Source: Betaproteobacteria bacterium (GTDB taxonomy: Bacteria > Pseudomonadota > Gammaproteobacteria > Burkholderiales > Burkholderiaceae). From it: a stretch of 9,897 bases of DNA. The notes beneath the pieces are model-generated. The model did no database searches. It was not told the origin of the DNA and worked only from the letters and a program-made list of their open reading frames with translations. A program made the translations under genes and the position numbers. The stretch lies in assembly GCA_947468785.1 (NCBI GenBank), contig CANIMS010000039.1, forward strand, positions 1-9,897. The letters run 5' to 3'. This document shows positions 6,320 through 9,897 of this stretch, piece after piece (the stretch's first letter is position 1; each line of letters starts with the position of its first letter).

Positions 6320-7324
6320 ATGCATTTGAATCGATTTTGGCCCTTTGTTTTGGCAGTGCTATTTGCCTGCGGCCTCACCGTCCATTCACCGGCATTTGCT
6401 GCTAGCAAAGATAAAGAGAAGCAGACCAAAAAAACCAAGGTAGTTATTAAATCTAATAAAAACGCTAAATCCGTTCGCGTTACGGTTACCCGTTCACCTG
6501 AGCCTGCTGCTCCTGCAAGACCATCGTTTGCTTCCGCCTTAGGAATGCGCGGTCAGCATGATGAACTGAGCCTGAAGTCCAGTGTGGCGATGGTAGTAAA
6601 CCAAGATACTAAAGAGGTTTACTTTGAAAAGAATTCTTCTGTTAGCTTGCCCATTGCCTCGATTACTAAACTCATGACAGCGATGGTTGTATTAGATTCC
6701 AAATTACCTTTAGATGAATCATTGGTGATTAATGCGGACGATGTGAATAGTTATCGCAGCTCTCGTCTGGCTGGAGGAACTGTCTTAACGCGTGAAGAGG
6801 CGCTACTGCTTTCTTTAATGTCCTCTGAGAACCGCGCTGCATATACCTTAGGGCGTAATTATCCCGGAGGAATGAAGGCTTTTATCGATGCGATGAACCG
6901 TAAGGCAAAAGAGTTGGGGATGGAGAATTCTCACTTTGCAGATCCTACGGGCCTTCTGAGTGAGAACGTAGCCTCAGCAGAAGATCTCACACGAATGCTC
7001 AATGCGGCATATCAATACAAAACCATTCGAGAGTTTTCAACCTGGCCAGATCTCACCATGGTGATTGCAAAACGCCCACAGAAATTCTTGAACACCAATC
7101 GCTTGGTGCGCGCAGGGGATATGAATATTGGATTGCAAAAAACGGGCTTTATTAATGCGGCTGGTAAATGCTTGGTAATGCAAGCAAGAGTAAACAACAC
7201 ACCTTTGCTCTTAGTATTCTTAGATTCTGTAGGTACTCAATCGCGATTTGCAGATGCGGTTCGTGTCCGTGATTGGTATGAACGCATGCCAACGGGTACA
7301 CAGCCTGTACGCCGTTTAATGTAA
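6320..7324 (+). CDS. pbpG: D-alanyl-D-alanine endo/carboxypeptidase, PbpG-like (S11 family)
   Basis: A periplasmic low-molecular-weight penicillin-binding protein that trims or cuts peptidoglycan cross-links. All three serine-acyltransferase motifs are present: SITK (nucleophile Ser114, Lys117), SEN (169-171) and KTG (274-276). The flanking text, SLPIASITKLMTAMVVLD and GMENSHFADPTGL, is typical of the PbpG/DacA type, and FLNTNRLVR precedes KTG as in PbpG. The signal peptide spans 1-27 (cleavage AFA|AS). Between it and the catalytic domain lies a Lys-rich linker (30-50) and a Pro/Ala stretch (60-68), making the 334 residues slightly longer than minimal family members. The start has GAAGG at 6306-6310, nine bases upstream. 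No C-terminal membrane anchor is seen, favouring PbpG over DacA-type. It converges with the IclR gene across 24 bp. Confidence 0.9.
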   Translation: MHLNRFWPFVLAVLFACGLTVHSPAFAASKDKEKQTKKTKVVIKSNKNAKSVRVTVTRSPEPAAPARPSFASALGMRGQHDELSLKSSVAMVVNQDTKEVYFEKNSSVSLPIASITKLMTAMVVLDSKLPLDESLVINADDVNSYRSSRLAGGTVLTREEALLLSLMSSENRAAYTLGRNYPGGMKAFIDAMNRKAKELGMENSHFADPTGLLSENVASAEDLTRMLNAAYQYKTIREFSTWPDLTMVIAKRPQKFLNTNRLVRAGDMNIGLQKTGFINAAGKCLVMQARVNNTPLLLVFLDSVGTQSRFADAVRVRDWYERMPTGTQPVRRLM

Positions 7325-7348
7325 GGATTACGAATCTGATTGACTGGT

Positions 7349-8173
7349 TTAAATACTAGAAGACGATTCGCTAATTTTGGGCTTATAACCCATGCCTTTA
7401 GAGATTTGGAGTGCAGTTTCTTGTAGGGCCTTTAACCATTCTGCTTGCATGCGGTCGGTTGGAGAGCTTAGAGAAAGGCCAGCAACTAATTTACCTGTGT
7501 CATCCAAAATGGCAGCCGCTAAGCAGCTAACGCCCAGCTCTAATTCTTCATCATCGCGCGCATTGCCTACTTTTCTGACTTGATTGAGTTCTGCATCCAG
7601 CTTGCTTAAGTCGGTAATGCTATTTCTGGTATGTCCTGATAGACCGGTACGAGTGACATAAGCCCTCACTTGATTGGCATCATCACTCGCTAAGAATAGT
7701 TTGCCCACCGAGGTGAGGTGTAAGGGTGCTCGACCGCCAATAGCACGAACGACTTGCATGCCTGAGCGTTCGCTATAGGCACGATCGATGTAGACGATTT
7801 CATCACCCTGACGAACCGATAAGTTCACGGTTTCACCAGTTAATTTATGCAGGGTTCGCATTGGCACCTGCGCCGCCTCACGAACAGAAAGGCGCGCCTT
7901 CACCAGATTGCCTAATTCGAGGAGTTTGAGACCCAGCCGATAGGTTCCACCATCACCACGCTCGACAAGGCGACAAGCCACCATATCATTCAGAATTCGA
8001 TGGGCCGTAGAAGGGTGCAGTCCGGTTTGCTCTGCCAAGAGCTTGAGGCTGGTGGATTCCTCTTGCTCAGCCAAGGCATCGAGCAAATTCATCATCCGCT
8101 CTACTACCTGAATAGCGGTTTTACCCACTTCACCAGTGGTTTTTGGGGGTTTTACGGACTTGCTTGTGCTCAT
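7349..8173 (-). CDS. IclR-family transcriptional regulator
   Basis: A 274-residue DNA-binding regulator with the two-domain IclR layout. After an 18-residue polar tail, the winged helix-turn-helix runs from about 19 to 82; SLKLLAEQTGLHPSTAHRILNDM (42-64) is the helix-turn-helix itself, and TYRLGLKLLELG is the wing and linker. The C-terminal ligand-binding domain has the usual LTSVGKLFLAS, DEELELGVSCLAAAI and GKLVAGLSLSSP stretches. IclR proteins mostly control catabolic operons in response to small acids, often their own gene too. No obvious target gene adjoins it: it is downstream of pyrD and convergent with pbpG, so its regulon is unknown. The UbiD/UbiX operon in the same window is a possible but unsupported target. 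An inverted repeat lies 16-44 bp before the start codon. Confidence 0.93.
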   Translation of the reverse strand: MSTSKSVKPPKTTGEVGKTAIQVVERMMNLLDALAEQEESTSLKLLAEQTGLHPSTAHRILNDMVACRLVERGDGGTYRLGLKLLELGNLVKARLSVREAAQVPMRTLHKLTGETVNLSVRQGDEIVYIDRAYSERSGMQVVRAIGGRAPLHLTSVGKLFLASDDANQVRAYVTRTGLSGHTRNSITDLSKLDAELNQVRKVGNARDDEELELGVSCLAAAILDDTGKLVAGLSLSSPTDRMQAEWLKALQETALQISKGMGYKPKISESSSSI

Positions 8174-8188
8174 AGGCTCATTGTAGCG

Positions 8189-8217
8189 ATTTCATACTAG
8201 ATTGCATATTATGAAAT
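8189..8217. promoter_or_regulatory. Inverted repeat upstream of the IclR gene, candidate autoregulatory operator
   Basis: ATTTCATA (8189-8196) and TATGAAAT (8210-8217) are perfect 8-bp inverted arms 13 bp apart, so the arm centres are 21 bp apart, or two helical turns. The position 16-44 bp before the start codon is right for self-repression. ATTTC/GAAAT arms resemble known IclR-family operators. Confidence 0.5.
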
Positions 8218-8265
8218 GGGATTTTACAAAATTCCCAAGGAACCCCTGAAAAGGGTTTTAGAGGC

Positions 8266-9297
8266 TTATCGGCGCAGGGCTTGAGCGCACTCGTTGACTA
8301 GCTCTGGACCTCGATAAATCAGGCCGGTGTATAGCTGAATCAGACTAGCCCCAGCCATCACCTTTTCTCGGGCATCAGCCCCAGAAAGGATGCCGCCTAC
8401 ACCAATGATGGGGAGTTGATTGCCAAGTCTTGCTTTGAGTGATTTGATGACCTGATTCGAAGCTGCTCTAACAGGGGCCCCAGAGAGACCGCCAGCCTCA
8501 TTACCATGCTCCATGCCCTTAACTGCTTCACGTGAGATGGTGGTATTGCTTGCAATCACCGCATCCATACCAAACTCTAATAAAAGATCAGCAATCAGAT
8601 GAATATCTTCTTGATCCAAGTCGGGAGCAATTTTGAGGAAGAGGGGTTTGTGCACACCATAACGATCACTTAATTTTTTCCGTTCTTCGCTAAGATCGTG
8701 CAACAAGGAGCGTAACATTTCTTCGCTTTGTAGGGAGCGAAGATGTTGAGTATTTGGCGAGGAGATGTTGACGGTAATGTAAGAAGCAATTTCATAGACG
8801 GCAGCCATTGCTAGAACATAGTCTTCTGAAGCCTGATCAATCGGAGTACTAGCGTTCTTGCCAATATTGAGTCCTATCACACCACCATTTTGCCAATATT
8901 GGGACTTGCGAACTCGAGCAACACAGGCATCTACGCCATCATTATTAAATCCCATGCGATTAATGAGACCCTCAGCCTGGGGTAAGCGAAACATCCGTGG
9001 TTTTGGATTGCCAGCTTGAGCGCGAGGCGTCACAGTACCAATCTCTAGAAAACCAAAGCCCAAGGCAGCTAAGGAGTCAATGTGTTTTCCATCCTTATCA
9101 AGACCAGCAGCTAAGCCTACCGGATTAGGAAACTGAATACCGCAGAGTGTATGAGGGTCTGCAATGGGTTTAGTGATGAAGCGTTGTAGCAGTCCCCAGC
9201 GCTCTGCTCGATCTAAATTGCTGAGCGTAAGGTTATGGGCTTGTTCGGGATCTAGACAAAATAGTCCAGGTCGTAAAAATGAATAAGGATCAATCAT
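8266..9297 (-). CDS. pyrD: Dihydroorotate dehydrogenase (quinone), class 2
   Basis: Oxidises dihydroorotate to orotate in pyrimidine synthesis, passing electrons to ubiquinone at the inner membrane. The 343 residues fit class 2. The N-terminal helices (1-45, beginning [13 protein letters not shown]) that form the quinone tunnel and membrane contact are present. FMN and substrate motifs follow in order: [10 protein letters not shown] (61-70), [21 protein letters not shown] (85-105), NRMGFNN (113-119), NIGKN (144-148), NISSPNT with catalytic Ser180 (matching E. coli Ser175 with a constant offset of 5), Lys222 in KIAPDL, SNTTIS, GLSGAP and the phosphate-binding IGVGGI near the C-terminus. The ATG lies 9 bp after the bpt stop with no strong Shine-Dalgarno, so translation may depend on coupling to bpt. 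A 92-bp gap separates it from the IclR gene. Confidence 0.97.
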   Translation of the reverse strand: MIDPYSFLRPGLFCLDPEQAHNLTLSNLDRAERWGLLQRFITKPIADPHTLCGIQFPNPVGLAAGLDKDGKHIDSLAALGFGFLEIGTVTPRAQAGNPKPRMFRLPQAEGLINRMGFNNDGVDACVARVRKSQYWQNGGVIGLNIGKNASTPIDQASEDYVLAMAAVYEIASYITVNISSPNTQHLRSLQSEEMLRSLLHDLSEERKKLSDRYGVHKPLFLKIAPDLDQEDIHLIADLLLEFGMDAVIASNTTISREAVKGMEHGNEAGGLSGAPVRAASNQVIKSLKARLGNQLPIIGVGGILSGADAREKVMAGASLIQLYTGLIYRGPELVNECAQALRR

Positions 9298-9306
9298 GGG
9301 TAGATA

Positions 9307-9897
9307 TTATGAACCAGGCATCAATTGCCAATGGTCATCAATCAATCCCTCCATGGGCTGGTACTTCGCTTTATAGGACATCTTTTCACTATCTTTAATG
9401 TAATAACCCAGATAGAGATAAGGTAAGTTGAGCTCCACGCATTGCCTTATTTGCCAAAGAATGCTGTAACTGCCATAGCTGGCATTGTGCACAGTGGTAT
9501 CAAAGAAGGTATAGACCGAAGAGATCCCTTGTTCGAGGATATCGATCATGCTCACCATTCTTAAGCGTCCAGGATGGGGGTCCTGTGGACCATCTCTAAA
9601 CTCTACGATACGAGAATTGACACGGCTTTGAAGTAAGAACTGCATGTATTGATCCTGGTCATCGCGATCCATTTCTCCGCCAGCATGCCGCTCATTTTGA
9701 TATTGCTGATAGAGCTGATAGTGTTCATCTTTGTAGCCTAAGTTCAGAACATGCGCTTCTAATCCCAGATGCTTTTTTTGTGCGCGGCGCTGACTACGAG
9801 TGGGAGAAAACTGGTTCACTAAAATACGAGTCGCAATACAGGCTTTGCATTGATCGCAGTATGGGCGATAGGTATATAAACCGCTTCTACGAAATCC
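9307..9897 (-). CDS. bpt: Aspartate/glutamate leucyltransferase (bacterial N-end rule), 5' partial
   Basis: Transfers leucine from Leu-tRNA to proteins with N-terminal Asp or Glu, marking them for ClpS/ClpAP degradation; older annotation calls it arginyl-tRNA-protein transferase (ate). The minus-strand frame stays open to the right window edge and begins with [20 protein letters not shown], the conserved N-terminal block of the family. The GTG at 9817-9819 is therefore internal and the true start lies beyond the window, by roughly 40-50 residues. [13 protein letters not shown], the central GCN5-like fold ([24 protein letters not shown]) and the C-terminal [28 protein letters not shown] are all present. 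It is followed at 9 bp by pyrD, an arrangement recalled from related Burkholderiales, where aat commonly precedes it. Confidence 0.94.
   Translation of the reverse strand, partial: GFRRSGLYTYRPYCDQCKACIATRILVNQFSPTRSQRRAQKKHLGLEAHVLNLGYKDEHYQLYQQYQNERHAGGEMDRDDQDQYMQFLLQSRVNSRIVEFRDGPQDPHPGRLRMVSMIDILEQGISSVYTFFDTTVHNASYGSYSILWQIRQCVELNLPYLYLGYYIKDSEKMSYKAKYQPMEGLIDDHWQLMPGS

Noticed and set aside
7325..7348. Terminator between the convergent PbpG-like and IclR genes
   Set aside because: The 24-bp gap holds no hairpin; the only pairing found (CGAATC at 7331 with GATTCG at 7365) is 6 bp with a 28-base loop reaching into the IclR gene.
8218..8236. GGGATTTT/AAAATTCCC imperfect inverted repeat between pyrD and the IclR gene
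   Set aside because: One bulge and an almost absent loop make it a poor hairpin; it may be AT-rich chance next to the better repeat at 8189-8217.
8241..8257. Hairpin AACCC/GGGTT after pyrD as a terminator
   Set aside because: The stem is only 5 bp and is not followed by a T-run on the minus strand.
9817..9819. GTG as the start of the leucyltransferase
   Set aside because: The upstream 26 codons in frame encode the conserved GFRRSG and YRPYCDQC block, so the start is beyond the window.

Overview
The window looks like a stretch of a betaproteobacterial chromosome from the Burkholderiaceae, most like Polynucleobacter. The base composition leans to AT by eye. Supporting genes are a Burkholderiales-type phasin beginning MNLTPEQIAAAQ, the bacterial leucyltransferase gene followed closely by class 2 pyrD, and a small protein resembling the Burkholderiales family DUF4936. 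The genus is an inference from recognised protein patterns; no search was run.

Left region, 1-4548, plus strand: a tightly packed six-gene run. It starts off-window with two LIV-type ABC transporter ATPases (LivG-like, cut by the window edge, and LivF-like). A Bug/TctC periplasmic binding protein, a UbiD-family decarboxylase, a UbiX-family flavin prenyltransferase and the DUF4936-like protein follow. Gaps are at most 32 bp and two junctions are ATGA overlaps. A strong hairpin with a T-run closes the run. The reading is an uptake-plus-decarboxylation unit: the transporter parts bring in an organic acid, UbiX makes prenylated FMN, and the UbiD enzyme uses that cofactor to remove (or add) CO2. 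The substrate cannot be read from the sequence. A TctC-type binding protein sitting behind LIV ATPases, with no TctA/TctB visible, is the odd part.

Middle region, 4568-7324: a minus-strand phasin (polyhydroxyalkanoate granule protein) shares the bidirectional terminator with the left operon and diverges from an EamA/DMT-family membrane transporter. A periplasmic penicillin-binding-type peptidase (PbpG/DacA-like) follows on the plus strand. The 211-bp region between phasin and transporter holds candidate promoters for both directions.

Right region, 7349-9897, minus strand: an IclR-family regulator with an 8-bp-arm inverted repeat just upstream of its start, then (upstream in transcription order) pyrD and the leucyltransferase gene bpt, which runs off the right edge. 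bpt and pyrD are 9 bp apart and look co-transcribed. This part, like the middle, looks like ordinary core genome.

No RNA genes, CRISPR arrays, insertion sequences or attachment sites were seen, and no gene-free stretch exceeds about 210 bp. The most interesting part is the left operon, which looks like a catabolic module set beside core genes.
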